This document shows positions 1-8,891 of a stretch of DNA of 64,000 bases, in pieces. The stretch is from the NCBI RefSeq assembly GCF_029892485.1, contig NZ_JARXVG010000014.1, forward strand, positions 1 to 64,000, given 5' to 3'. The stretch's first letter is position 1. Each line of letters begins with the position of its first letter. This DNA comes from Variovorax boronicumulans (GTDB taxonomy: Bacteria; Pseudomonadota; Gammaproteobacteria; Burkholderiales; Burkholderiaceae_C). The translations under genes were made by a program, and so were the position numbers. The notes below the pieces were generated by a model. The model was not told the DNA's origin and ran no database searches. It was given only the letters and a program-made list of their open reading frames with translations.

Positions 1-37
1 GCGTAGGGACGCAGACAGCAGGGTCGCCTTTTCTTTG

Positions 38-71
38 CTTACGTTCTTTTGGCGAAGCAAAAGAAAGTAAG
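38..71. repeat. Intergenic hairpin downstream of glgB
   Basis: A 14-bp stem (CTTACGTTCTTTTG at 38-51 and CAAAAGAAAGTAAG at 58-71) with one mismatch encloses a 6-nt loop. A GC-rich foot, GTCGCCC/GGGCGAGAC at 71-90, forms a second small hairpin. It lies just beyond the glgB stop and may end that transcript, though there is no clean T-run. From memory, similar pairs recur between genes in Comamonadaceae, so this is probably a dispersed repeat. The structure is seen directly; the function is inferred. Confidence 0.6.
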
Positions 72-123
72 TCGCCCGCCGGGGCGAGACCCGGCTCCGG
101 GAAAAAAAACAATCCCAACCCCA

Positions 124-2298
124 TCAAACCAACACCCACATCACAGTAGCAAGAGGCGGCAAGCTGACAGAAACCGAATCCGCCTTCCCATGCCAAGCCA
201 CAGGCGAGCTTTCAACAATCCCGTTCCCCACACCGCTTCCGCCATAAACGGCGCCATCTGTATTGATGATCTCCCGGTAAGCCCCCGCAACAGGAACCCC
301 AAGCCGATACGCATGCCGAGGCAACGGCGTGAAGTTGCACACCACCATCACAAACGCTCCGTCGCGCGCACGACGAACAAACGCAAACACCGACTGATCC
401 GCATCGTCATGCACGATCCACTCGAACCCGGCCCCCTCGTTGTCCAGCTCATGCAACGCCGGAAAATGCCGGTACACATTGTTCAGGTCCCGCACCAGCC
501 GCCGTACGCCCTGGTGCGACGCCCGCTCCAGCAGGTGCCAGTCGAGGCTGCGGTCCGCGTTCCACTCGGCGACCTGCGCGAACTCGCAACCCATGAACAG
601 CAGCTTCTTCCCCGGATACCCCCAGAGATAGCCGTACAGGTTGCGCAGCCCCGCGAACTTCTGCCACTCGTCGCCCGGCATCCGCCCGATCATCGAACCC
701 TTGCCGTGCACCACTTCGTCGTGCGAGAGCGGCAGCACGAAGTTCTCGGTGTGCGCATACATCAGCCCGAAGGTGATCTGCTGGTGATGGTGCTTGCGGT
801 AGACGGGGTCGGTGCCGGCGTAGGCCAGCGTGTCGTTCATCCACCCCATGTTCCACTTGTAGTGAAAGCCCAGCCCACCGTTTTCCGGCGGACGGGTCAC
901 GCCGGGGAAGCTCGTCGATTCCTCGGCCAGCGTCACCGCGCCGGGCCGCTCGATGCCCACCACGCGGTTCATGCGGCGAAGGAAATCGATGGCCTCCAGG
1001 TTCTCGCGGCCGCCTTGCGCATTCGGCACCCACTCGCCGGCCTTGCGGCTGTAGTCGCGGTACAGCATCGAGGCCACCGCATCGACCCGCAGGCCATCGA
1101 TGCCATAGCGCTCCAGCCAGTACAGCGCATTGCCGACGAGGTAGTTGCGCACCTCCGTGCGCGCGTAGTTGAAGATCAGCGTCTGCCAGTCGTTGTGAAA
1201 GCCCTCGCGCGGATCGGCGTACTCGTACAGCGCCGTGCCGTCGAAGCGGCCGAGCCCGTGCGCATCGGTCGGGAAATGCGCGGGCACCCAGTCGAGGATC
1301 ACGCCCAGTCCGGCCGCATGCGCGGCCTCCACGAAATGGCGGAAGTCGCCGGGCGTGCCGAAGCGCGAGGTCGGCGCGTAGAGCCCGATCGGCTGGTAGC
1401 CCCAGGAGCCGTCGAACGGGTGCTCGCTGACCGGCAGCAGCTCGATGTGCGTGAAGCCCATGTCGCGCACATAAGGCACCAGCGTGTCGGCCAGCTCGCG
1501 GTAGTCGAGCCACTCCTGGCCGTCGTTCTTGCGGCGCCACGAGCCCAGGTGCACTTCGTAGATGCTGATCGGCGCATGGCGCTCGTTGGCCTCGGCGCGG
1601 CCCTCGGGCATCGTCACCGCGGCCGGCAACGGCGCAACCACGCAGGCGGTGTCGGGCCGCAGCCGCGAGGAAAAGGCGAACGGGTCGGCCTTGCGCAGCA
1701 CCTCGCCTTGCGAGGAAAGAATTTCGAACTCGTAGCTGTCGCCCGTCGCCACATGCGGCGCGAAGATCTCCCACACGCCGCATTCGCGGCGCAGCCGCAT
1801 CATGTGGCGACGGCCGTCCCAGTTGTTGAAGTCGCCCACCACCGACACCCGCCGCGCATTCGGCGCCCAGACCGCGAAGGCCACGCCTTTCACGCCATCC
1901 ATCTCGCGCAGGTGCGCGCCCAGCCGCTCCCAGGGCCGCAGGTGCGTGCCCTCGGCCAGCAGCCACACATCGGTTTCGCCGAGCACGAACGGAAAGCGGT
2001 ACGGGTCTTCGAGCCGCGAGGTGTGCGAGCCCCAGTCGACCTGAAACGAATAGCCCAGGCGCGCCTCCGCGGCCGGCACCAGCCCGCGGAACAGGTCGGA
2101 GCCTTCCTGCCGCGCGAGCATCGCCAGCGGCCAGCCGGTGCGCGAATGCATCACCGCCACGCTCTGCGCGCCGGGCATCAGCGCGCGCACCTCGAGCCCT
2201 TCGCGGGTTTCGTGCGGCCCGAGCACGGCGAACGGGTCGCCATGTTCGGCGCGCATCAGCGCGCGGACTTCGGAGGCGGGCAGGGGCTTGGGTGGCAT
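124..2298 (-). CDS. glgB: 1,4-alpha-glucan branching enzyme
   Basis: This enzyme makes the alpha-1,6 branches of glycogen by cutting and re-attaching alpha-1,4 glucan chains in the cytoplasm. The 724-residue product has the usual family length. An N-terminal CBM48-like region contains [13 protein letters not shown], followed by the GH13 barrel with the nucleophile in DGLRVDA (about residue 404), the acid/base in LAEEST (about 457) and [11 protein letters not shown] (about 526). The ATG at 2298 lies 5 bp after the stop of the upstream GH13 gene, so the two are probably co-transcribed. No other glg gene is in the window, and the locus may continue left of position 1. Identification is secure. 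Confidence 0.96.
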   Translation of the reverse strand: MPPKPLPASEVRALMRAEHGDPFAVLGPHETREGLEVRALMPGAQSVAVMHSRTGWPLAMLARQEGSDLFRGLVPAAEARLGYSFQVDWGSHTSRLEDPYRFPFVLGETDVWLLAEGTHLRPWERLGAHLREMDGVKGVAFAVWAPNARRVSVVGDFNNWDGRRHMMRLRRECGVWEIFAPHVATGDSYEFEILSSQGEVLRKADPFAFSSRLRPDTACVVAPLPAAVTMPEGRAEANERHAPISIYEVHLGSWRRKNDGQEWLDYRELADTLVPYVRDMGFTHIELLPVSEHPFDGSWGYQPIGLYAPTSRFGTPGDFRHFVEAAHAAGLGVILDWVPAHFPTDAHGLGRFDGTALYEYADPREGFHNDWQTLIFNYARTEVRNYLVGNALYWLERYGIDGLRVDAVASMLYRDYSRKAGEWVPNAQGGRENLEAIDFLRRMNRVVGIERPGAVTLAEESTSFPGVTRPPENGGLGFHYKWNMGWMNDTLAYAGTDPVYRKHHHQQITFGLMYAHTENFVLPLSHDEVVHGKGSMIGRMPGDEWQKFAGLRNLYGYLWGYPGKKLLFMGCEFAQVAEWNADRSLDWHLLERASHQGVRRLVRDLNNVYRHFPALHELDNEGAGFEWIVHDDADQSVFAFVRRARDGAFVMVVCNFTPLPRHAYRLGVPVAGAYREIINTDGAVYGGSGVGNGIVESSPVAWHGKADSVSVSLPPLATVMWVLV

Positions 2299-2303
2299 GG
2301 CGG

Positions 2304-3980
2304 TCAGCTGTGTCCTTCGTCGTTGGCAGGTGTTCCGAAAAAGACGCCGTAGGGCGCCAGCGCCAGCATGCGCCTTTCGCCATTGCCCTGCACGTAGGCG
2401 GTCGCGCCCAGTGGATGGCCCGGCAGCGGCACCAGCGCATCGCGCAGCGGGAGCCACACGGGTTCGCTCCCCAGGTTGAAGATCGCCTGCAGCCTTTGGT
2501 TCCCCTCGCGCCGCTCGAACCACAGCACTGGATCGGGCGCGTCGATGAACGCAATGGCCCCTGTGCGCAGCAGCGGCTGTGTGCGGCGCCAGTGCAGCAG
2601 GGCGCGGCTGAACGCCAGCATGGAGCCCGGGTCGTCGGCCTGGTTGTCGATGGCAAGCGGCAGGTGCGGGCCGTAGACGGGCAGCCACGGCGTGCCGGCG
2701 GTGAAGCCCCCGTGGGGTGCGTCGGCCTGCCACGGGATCGGCGTGCGGCAGCCGTCGCGGCCCTTGAACTCGGGCCAGAAGGCGCGGCCGTAGGGGTCTT
2801 GCAGCAGTCCGAAGGGCACCTCGGCTTCGGGCAGGCCGAGCTCCTCGCCCTGGTAGATGCTGGCGCTGCCGCGCAGCGCGAGCAGCAGGGCGAGCCAGAG
2901 CCGGTCGCGCCGTGTGTCGGGCGCACCGCCGCCGCTCCAGCGCGTGGCCACGCGCGGCACGTCGTGGTTCGACACCGCCCAGCAGCCCCAGCCGCCCGTG
3001 GGCGCCAGCGCGTGGTCGAGCGCTTCGACCTGGTGGCGCAGGTGCGTTGTGCTGTGGTCCGCCGTCAGCAGGCTGAAGCTGTAGGCCAGGTGCAGGCGCT
3101 TGCCCAGTTCGGTGTACTGCGCCATGACGGGCGGCGCGTTCTCGTCGCCGACCTCGCCGAGCGCGACCGCGCCGTAGCCGTCGAGCAGCCGGCGCAGGTT
3201 TTCGAGGAAGGCCAGGTTCTCGGTCTGGCTCTTGTCGTACAGGTGCTGCTGCATCGCGTACGGGTTGTCGGCGCGCACCGTGCTCACTTCGTCGATGGAT
3301 GCGAGCGAGGCCGGCGGGTTGTCGCGCAGCAGCGCGTCGTGGAACTGGTGGTTGCAGGCGTCGAAGCGAAAGCCATCGACGCCACGCTCGCACCAGAAGC
3401 GCACCTCGCCGAGCAAGGCCTCCTGCACTTCGGCGCAATGGAAGTTGAGATCGGGCTGCTCGGTGAGAAAGCTGTGCAGGTAGTATTGCCTGCGGCGCGA
3501 ATCCCACTGCCAGGCCGAGCCGCCGAAGACCGAGAGCCAGTTGGTGGGCGGCGTGCCGTCGGGCTTGCGGTCGGCCCACACGTACCAGTCGGCCTTGGGG
3601 TTGTCGCGTGAGCTGCGGCTTTCGACGAACCATGCGTGCTGGTCGGAGGTGTGCGAGAGCACCTGGTCGATGATGAGCTTGAGCCCCAGCGCATGCATGC
3701 GCGCGAGCATCGCGTCGAAGTCGGCGAGCGTGCCGAAGATCGGATCGACCGCCCGGTAGTCGGACACGTCGTAGCCGAAGTCCTTCATCGGCGAGCGGAA
3801 GAAAGGCGAGACCCAGATGGCATCGACCCCGAGGCTGGCCACATGGTCGAGCCGGGCCGTGATGCCGGGCAGGTCGCCGATGCCGTCGCCGTTGCTGTCC
3901 ATGAAGCTGCGCGGGTAGATCTGGTAGATCACTGCGCCACGCCACCATTCGCTGTTGCTGCTCTTGCTGCTGCTGCCCAT
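2304..3980 (-). CDS. GH13 alpha-amylase family hydrolase (alpha-glucosidase / oligo-1,6-glucosidase type)
   Basis: The product is a 558-residue cytoplasmic GH13 enzyme of the oligo-1,6-glucosidase/alpha-glucosidase branch. The N-terminus reads [15 protein letters not shown] followed by [10 protein letters not shown]. The catalytic elements are GFRFDAC (nucleophile Asp, about residue 206), ALGEVGDE (acid/base Glu, about 275) and SNHDVPR (about 338). There is no signal peptide. A Ser/Lys-rich start ([10 protein letters not shown]) is encoded by a CTG/CAG-like run. It is the first gene of a pair with glgB, which fits alpha-glucan turnover. The exact bond specificity, including a trehalose-related role, cannot be read from the sequence. 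Confidence 0.88.
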   Translation of the reverse strand: MGSSSKSSNSEWWRGAVIYQIYPRSFMDSNGDGIGDLPGITARLDHVASLGVDAIWVSPFFRSPMKDFGYDVSDYRAVDPIFGTLADFDAMLARMHALGLKLIIDQVLSHTSDQHAWFVESRSSRDNPKADWYVWADRKPDGTPPTNWLSVFGGSAWQWDSRRRQYYLHSFLTEQPDLNFHCAEVQEALLGEVRFWCERGVDGFRFDACNHQFHDALLRDNPPASLASIDEVSTVRADNPYAMQQHLYDKSQTENLAFLENLRRLLDGYGAVALGEVGDENAPPVMAQYTELGKRLHLAYSFSLLTADHSTTHLRHQVEALDHALAPTGGWGCWAVSNHDVPRVATRWSGGGAPDTRRDRLWLALLLALRGSASIYQGEELGLPEAEVPFGLLQDPYGRAFWPEFKGRDGCRTPIPWQADAPHGGFTAGTPWLPVYGPHLPLAIDNQADDPGSMLAFSRALLHWRRTQPLLRTGAIAFIDAPDPVLWFERREGNQRLQAIFNLGSEPVWLPLRDALVPLPGHPLGATAYVQGNGERRMLALAPYGVFFGTPANDEGHS

Positions 3981-4110
3981 GCCTGCCCCTGTGGTCGGAA
4001 TTCATTGTGGCATGCGAAATCCGGGCCAGTCATACGCACTTGCGGGCAATCGGGCGCGATTCGGCAGGCCGCGAAGCTTTCTACACTGGGCGCTGTTTCC
4101 GTTCTTCCAA

Positions 4111-5562
4111 ATGACATCAGATTCCGCTTCATCCCTCGCCGCGCTCGAGGCGCGCCTTGCCCAGGACCTCGAATACCTCGGCTTCCCCGGCCGCCAGTGG
4201 ATGCCCGTGCGGCAGGTGGCGGGCGAGGCCATGCTGGACGTGGCCGTCATCGGCGGCGGGCAGGCCGGCCTCGCCGCCTCGGTGGCGCTGGCGCAGCAGG
4301 GCATCCGCGCCGTGGTGTTCGACCGCTCGCCCGCCGGCCGCGAAGGCCCTTGGGCCACCACCGCCCGCATGGAGACGCTGCGCTCGCCCAAGGAACTCAC
4401 CGGTCCCGCGCTGGGCTTGCCGGCGCTCACCTTCCGCGCGTGGTTCGAAGCGCAGTTCGGGCGCGAAGCCTGGATGGCGATGGACAAGATCCCGCGCCTC
4501 CAGTGGATGGACTACCTGAGCTGGTATCGCCGCGTGATGAACGTGGACGTACGCAACGACACCGCGGTCACCGGCATCCACCCGCTGCCCGATGGCACGG
4601 CAGTGCGGCTCGATCTGCGAACGCCGGCCGGCGACCGCAGCGTGCTCGCGCGCCGCGTCGTGCTGGCCACCGGCCGCGACGGCCTGGGCGGCCCGGCGGT
4701 TCCGGCGTTCGTCAACGCGCTGCCGCGCTCGCAATGGGCGCACTCGTCCGACGAGATGGACTACGGGCAGCTCGCCGGCCTGCGCGTCGGCGTGGTCGGC
4801 GCGGGCTCCTCGGCCATGGACAGCGCGGCCACCGCGCTGGAGGCCGGCGCGCGCAGCGTTGAGCTCTTGATCCGCCGGCCGGATCTTCCGCGCGTCAACA
4901 AGGGCAAGGGCGCCGGCGTGCCGGGCCTCACGCAGGGGCATTTCGATCTGCCCGACGAACTGAAATGGCGCATCCGCCACTACATCAACGTCGCGAACGT
5001 GCCGCCGCCGCACGGCAGCACGCTGCGGGTGTCGGCATTTCCGAATGCGTTCTTCAACTTCGGCTGCCCGATCCTTTCGGTCACGCCCGAGGGCGATTCG
5101 ATGCGCGTGGCGACGCCCAAGGGCGATTTCGAATTCGACTTTTTGATCGTCTCGACCGGCTTCAAGGTCGACTGGCCGAACCGCCCCGAGTTCGATGCCA
5201 TTGCCGCCCACATCCGGGCGTGGAAGGACCGTTTCGTGCCCGCGCCCGGCGACGAGGACCAGGAGCTGTCCGATTCGCCGGACCTCGGAGCCGTCTTCGA
5301 ATTCCAGGAGCGCGTGGCGGGCGAATGCCCGGGGCTTGAGCGCATCCATTGCTTCTGCTACCCGGCGGCGCTGTCGCACGGCACGGTGTCGGGTGACATC
5401 CCCGCGATCAGCGATGGCGCCAGGCGGCTGGCGAGCGGCATCGCGAGCCTGTTCTATCGCGAGGACTTCGACCATCACTTCGCCAACCTCGAGGCCTACA
5501 GCGAGCCCGAGCTGTTCGGCGACGAGTGGGTGCCGGCGCTGCCGCCCGGTGAACGCATCTGA
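4111..5562 (+). CDS. FAD-dependent oxidoreductase, flavin monooxygenase-like
   Basis: This 483-residue protein carries an FAD-binding Rossmann motif (VAVIGGGQAGLAAS, about 45-58) and a second nucleotide-binding motif (VGVVGAGSSAMDSA, about 226-239). Between them, AHSSDEMDY resembles the stretch before the NAD(P) site of flavin-containing monooxygenases. It probably oxygenates a small organic substrate using NAD(P)H. The ATG at 4111 was chosen because earlier in-frame codons read into the divergent promoter region; a weak -10-like TACACT lies at 4082-4087. Two CMD/AhpD-like genes follow, 22 bp downstream, in the same direction. The substrate is unknown; flavoprotein is certain, monooxygenase likely. 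Confidence 0.8.
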   Translation: MTSDSASSLAALEARLAQDLEYLGFPGRQWMPVRQVAGEAMLDVAVIGGGQAGLAASVALAQQGIRAVVFDRSPAGREGPWATTARMETLRSPKELTGPALGLPALTFRAWFEAQFGREAWMAMDKIPRLQWMDYLSWYRRVMNVDVRNDTAVTGIHPLPDGTAVRLDLRTPAGDRSVLARRVVLATGRDGLGGPAVPAFVNALPRSQWAHSSDEMDYGQLAGLRVGVVGAGSSAMDSAATALEAGARSVELLIRRPDLPRVNKGKGAGVPGLTQGHFDLPDELKWRIRHYINVANVPPPHGSTLRVSAFPNAFFNFGCPILSVTPEGDSMRVATPKGDFEFDFLIVSTGFKVDWPNRPEFDAIAAHIRAWKDRFVPAPGDEDQELSDSPDLGAVFEFQERVAGECPGLERIHCFCYPAALSHGTVSGDIPAISDGARRLASGIASLFYREDFDHHFANLEAYSEPELFGDEWVPALPPGERI

Positions 5563-5584
5563 ACTTTCTTCATCAAGGAACCGC

Positions 5585-6112
5585 ATGACGAATCTTTCCG
5601 TGGCGCTGCCGGCCATCGACGTGGTCGATGACGCCGTGCCCCTCGCGCCAGACCAGCCGACCTGGACGCTGCGCCGGCAGCGCGACAAGGTCGTGGCCGC
5701 CACCCAGAGCAGCCACGACGCAATGTTCTCGCACGCGGTCGAGGGCTTGACCCGCACCGAGCGCCTGCTGGTCGCGCTGCATGCCTGCCGCGTCTCGAAG
5801 GCGCCGAACCTGGCCGCGCACTACCGCGAGGAATTGGCCGCCGAGAACGCCGACGCCGCGGTGGCCGATGCGGTGGAGCGCGGCGACATCGCCTCGCTCG
5901 CAGATACACGGCTGCGCGCGATGCTGAGCTTCACCGGCAAGCTCATCGAACGCCCGATCGAGGGCGACCGCGCGGCCATCGAGGCCCTGGCTGCGCATGG
6001 CCTCTCGACGCCGGCGCTCGTGGCGTTGAGCCAGCTGATCGCTTTTCTCTCCTACCAGATCCGCCTCGTCGCGGGCCTCAAGGCGCTGGCCGCCGCGGAG
6101 GTTTCGGCATGA
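5585..6112 (+). CDS. CMD-domain protein (AhpD-like fold, non-catalytic type)
   Basis: A 175-residue, all-helical, soluble protein containing a carboxymuconolactone-decarboxylase-like stretch (LLVALHACRVSKAPNLAAHYREEL). It has a single Cys in that region and no CxxC, so a redox role by itself is unlikely. It resembles, from memory, the family described as CMD domain protein, Avi_7170 type, which travels with an alkylhydroperoxidase-domain partner. The partner is the next gene, overlapping by 4 nt (ATGA), so the two are translationally coupled and may form a complex. The start ATG at 5585 follows AAGGAA. The substrate is unknown. Confidence 0.75.
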   Translation: MTNLSVALPAIDVVDDAVPLAPDQPTWTLRRQRDKVVAATQSSHDAMFSHAVEGLTRTERLLVALHACRVSKAPNLAAHYREELAAENADAAVADAVERGDIASLADTRLRAMLSFTGKLIERPIEGDRAAIEALAAHGLSTPALVALSQLIAFLSYQIRLVAGLKALAAAEVSA

Positions 6113-6702
6113 CGGCTCCGATCCGCATCAAGGGCTTCACCACCGAGGTGCTGAAGTGGAAGCCGTGGCTCGACACCGTGAGCGTCGACACCGCCACGCC
6201 GGCCCAGCTGGCCGCGCTGGACGAGATGAGCCCGCAGGCGCGCACCTCGCCCTATTTCCTGTTGCTCGCGCACCAGCCCGAGATATTGCTGCAGCGCTCC
6301 ATCGCCTTCAACGCGATCATGTTCGCGCCGGGCGGCATGCCGCGCGCCGAGCGCGAGCTGGGTGCCACGGTGGAGTCGCGCGTCAACGGCTGCGTGTATT
6401 GCGCGTCGGTGCATGCGCAGCGCTTCGAGCAACTGGCCAAGCGCAACGACGTGATCGGGCAGGTGTTCGAGGAGCCCGCGTCGGCTGGCACCTCGCCGCG
6501 CGAGAAAGCGATCGTCGAGTTCTCGATCAAGCTGGGCGCGGAGCCGGACAAGGTGTCGGCCGAGGACATCCGGGTGCTGAAAGAGGCCGGGCTCCAGGAA
6601 CTCGAAATCCTCGACCTGATTCATTCGGTGGCCCTGTTCGCCTGGGCCAACCGGCTGATGCTCAACCTGGGCGAGCCGGTCTTTCCCGCCGACGGGTCAT
6701 AG
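6109..6702 (+). CDS. Alkylhydroperoxidase-domain (AhpD-like) peroxidase-related protein
   Basis: A 197-residue protein with the AhpD/peroxidase-related signature CVYCASVHAQRF (Cys at about 95 and 98, His at about 102), the CxxCxxxH redox centre of the family. It probably reduces peroxides or handles reactive products of a flavin monooxygenase reaction; this is inferred from the neighbours. It starts inside the preceding CMD gene (ATGA). Its stop overlaps the stop of the convergent dehydrogenase gene by 6 bp. It resembles, from memory, the Avi_7169 family. The fold is confident, the physiological substrate unknown. Confidence 0.82.
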   Translation: MTAPIRIKGFTTEVLKWKPWLDTVSVDTATPAQLAALDEMSPQARTSPYFLLLAHQPEILLQRSIAFNAIMFAPGGMPRAERELGATVESRVNGCVYCASVHAQRFEQLAKRNDVIGQVFEEPASAGTSPREKAIVEFSIKLGAEPDKVSAEDIRVLKEAGLQELEILDLIHSVALFAWANRLMLNLGEPVFPADGS

Positions 6703-7761
6703 GCGCGAGAGCAGCCCGGCGATGGTTTCGCGCGCCAGGCCCAGCGGCGCCAGCAGATCGTTCTGCTGGCGGAAGTCGATGCCATTGACCAGCGAGGCGG
6801 CGTCCACGATGGTCCGCGTCGCGGGCGTGGGCACGCCGGCGATCTGCCCCAGCGCCTCGACGAAGGCCAGGCCGTAGGGCATGTCTTCCGTCACGTAGCG
6901 GGTGTCGGTGCGCACCGGGCCGGGCGGGCCGCCGCGCTTGGCGTGCAGTTCGGCGGCGATGTCCTCGAGCCGCGCCGATGCGGTGCCGAAGGAGCGCGCG
7001 AAGTGCTCTTCGATGGGTCCGAGCTCGATGCCGAAGGCCTTCGCCACGGCGCGGCGCTCCAGGTCCAGCGCCTCGATCGCGCGCGACACGCCGGGCGTCA
7101 TGCAGTGGTACTGCGGCCAGTTCTCGGCGCGTTCGATGCGGGTCCAGTTGAAGACAGCGAGCGGGCCGTGGGATTGCGGGTTGACGTTGGCCAGCGCGCT
7201 CGCGAGCACGCTGTCCTGCGGGAAGAAGCCTTCGCCGAACAGCGCGGTGCAGAGGGCCACGGCCTCTGCGACGTCCGTGCCCGGAAGCGCCGACACGCCG
7301 ACCGCTTTGCGCCGCGTCATCACCTTGACCTGCGTGCCCGATTCGCGGCGCGCGGTCAGCACGGTCGTGCCAAAGCTCGCGACCGTCACCTGCTTGCCTG
7401 CCCGCCGTGCGGCTTCGTGGAGGTAGAGCGACGACAGCGAAGCCATCGAGCTCACGATCACGGTCTGGCCGTCGCGCAGGAAGGGCAGGAGCGCGTCCAT
7501 CACGTGTTTGTGCCCGTTGACCGGCAGGGCGAGCAGCAGCACGTCCGATGCGTGGCAGAGTTGCGCCGCATCGTCGGCGACCTCGACCGTCACGGTGCAG
7601 GGCTGCACGCCGCCCGCCTCCAGCGGCTGCGTGCGCAAGGCCTCGGCGCCCTGTCCGCCCGGCGACCAGAGCGTGACGCCGTGGCCCGCCTGGCGCAGCC
7701 ATGCGGCGCAGGCCAGCGCGATGGCGCCGGTGCCCGCGATGCCGACGCGATACTTTTCCAT
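6697..7761 (-). CDS. NAD/NADP octopine/nopaline dehydrogenase family protein
   Basis: A 354-residue oxidoreductase with an N-terminal Rossmann fold (VGIAGTGAIALACAAWL, residues 5-21) and a C-terminal octopine-dehydrogenase-like helical domain containing NPQSHGPLAVFNW. Members reductively condense, or oxidatively split, an amino acid and a 2-oxo acid (opines). The ATG at 7761 (MEKYRVGI) was preferred over longer starts because the Rossmann motif then sits at the N-terminus. It starts 7 bp after the stop of the Bug-type binding protein, so uptake and oxidation of one substrate, perhaps an opine-like acid, is plausible. The substrate is not determinable. Confidence 0.83.
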   Translation of the reverse strand: MEKYRVGIAGTGAIALACAAWLRQAGHGVTLWSPGGQGAEALRTQPLEAGGVQPCTVTVEVADDAAQLCHASDVLLLALPVNGHKHVMDALLPFLRDGQTVIVSSMASLSSLYLHEAARRAGKQVTVASFGTTVLTARRESGTQVKVMTRRKAVGVSALPGTDVAEAVALCTALFGEGFFPQDSVLASALANVNPQSHGPLAVFNWTRIERAENWPQYHCMTPGVSRAIEALDLERRAVAKAFGIELGPIEEHFARSFGTASARLEDIAAELHAKRGGPPGPVRTDTRYVTEDMPYGLAFVEALGQIAGVPTPATRTIVDAASLVNGIDFRQQNDLLAPLGLARETIAGLLSRL

Positions 7762-7768
7762 CGCAGCC

Positions 7769-8743
7769 TCAGTCAACCTTGATTCCACCTTGCTTGATCA
7801 CCTTGGCCCAGCGTTGACTGTCTTCCGTCACCACCTTGCCGAGCGCCGCCGCATTGCCGCAGGTGTTGATCGCGCCCAGCTGGGCGAAGCGCTGCTTCGT
7901 TTCCGGCAGGTTGCACACCTCGACCAATGCTGCGGAGAGCTTGTCGATGCCCGCGGCCGGCATGCGCGCAGGCGCCATCACGCCGACCCAGACCGGCACC
8001 TCCATGCCCGCGAGGCGCGTGGCTTCGCCGACCGTCGGCGCCGTGCCCATGCTGGGCAGGGCCGCGCGCGAGAAGGTGCCGAGCACCCGCGCCTTGCCGC
8101 TCGCGACCATGGGCTCGATCGAGGCGACGCTGGTGACGATCACCGCCACCTGCCCGCCCAGCAGGTCGGTCAGCGCCGGCGCCGCGCCGCGGTAGGGCAC
8201 ATGCAGCAGGTCCACGCCGCTCGCCTGCGCCAGCAGCGCGCCGGTGAGGTGCGAGACCGTGCCGTTGCCGGTCGATGCGTAGGTGACCTGCCCCGGCCGG
8301 GCCTTGGCGTCGCGCAGCACGTCGGCGATGGTCTTGTAGGGGCTTTCGGTGCGCACGGACAGCGTCATCGGCGTGTCGGCGACCAGGGCCACGGGCACCA
8401 GCTCGTGCACCGGGTCGTAGGGCAGTTTGGCCTGCAGATGGGGGGCGATGGTGACCGCACCGCCCGTGGCCAGCAGCACGGTGGCCCCGTCGGTCGCCTT
8501 GGCCACCGCATCGGCGGCGACGATGCCGCCGGCGCCGGCCTTGTTGTCGATGATCACCGGGGTGCCGAGCCGGTCGGTGAGCTTGGCGCCCAGGTAGCGG
8601 GCGATGACGTCCTGCGCGCCGCCGGGGGCGAACGGGACGACGATGCGCAGCGGCTTGTCGTTCTGTTGTGCCCACAGGGGCGTGGCGGCGAGGCTGGCGG
8701 CGGCCGCGAGGCCCAGGGCGAGGTGTTTGAGGCGCAGTTTCAT
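7769..8743 (-). CDS. Bug-family tripartite tricarboxylate transporter substrate-binding protein
   Basis: This is a 324-residue secreted periplasmic binding protein. A signal peptide (MKLRLKHLALGLAAAASLAATPLWAQ) leads to the mature start, followed by the family stretch IVVPFAPGGAQDVIARYL and VIIDNKAGAGGIVAADAVAKA, both typical of Bug proteins. Bug proteins bind small carboxylates or amides. No TctA/TctB membrane genes are nearby, which is common for these orphan proteins in Burkholderiales. The next gene, 7 bp downstream, is an opine-dehydrogenase-like enzyme. It is divergent from leuS. Confidence 0.92.
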   Translation of the reverse strand: MKLRLKHLALGLAAAASLAATPLWAQQNDKPLRIVVPFAPGGAQDVIARYLGAKLTDRLGTPVIIDNKAGAGGIVAADAVAKATDGATVLLATGGAVTIAPHLQAKLPYDPVHELVPVALVADTPMTLSVRTESPYKTIADVLRDAKARPGQVTYASTGNGTVSHLTGALLAQASGVDLLHVPYRGAAPALTDLLGGQVAVIVTSVASIEPMVASGKARVLGTFSRAALPSMGTAPTVGEATRLAGMEVPVWVGVMAPARMPAAGIDKLSAALVEVCNLPETKQRFAQLGAINTCGNAAALGKVVTEDSQRWAKVIKQGGIKVD

Positions 8744-8891
8744 GGGGCTCCAGGCGGGGCGAAAAGCAGGCGTTACCCGCGCAACACGCAGGTTACGTGC
8801 CTCAAGTCTAGAGTCTGGCGGCCGGACGCCCGCCTGAAAGCGATAATCCGCCTTCCCGGTGCGCCCCGCGCCGGGCTCTTGCCGAGCCGAC

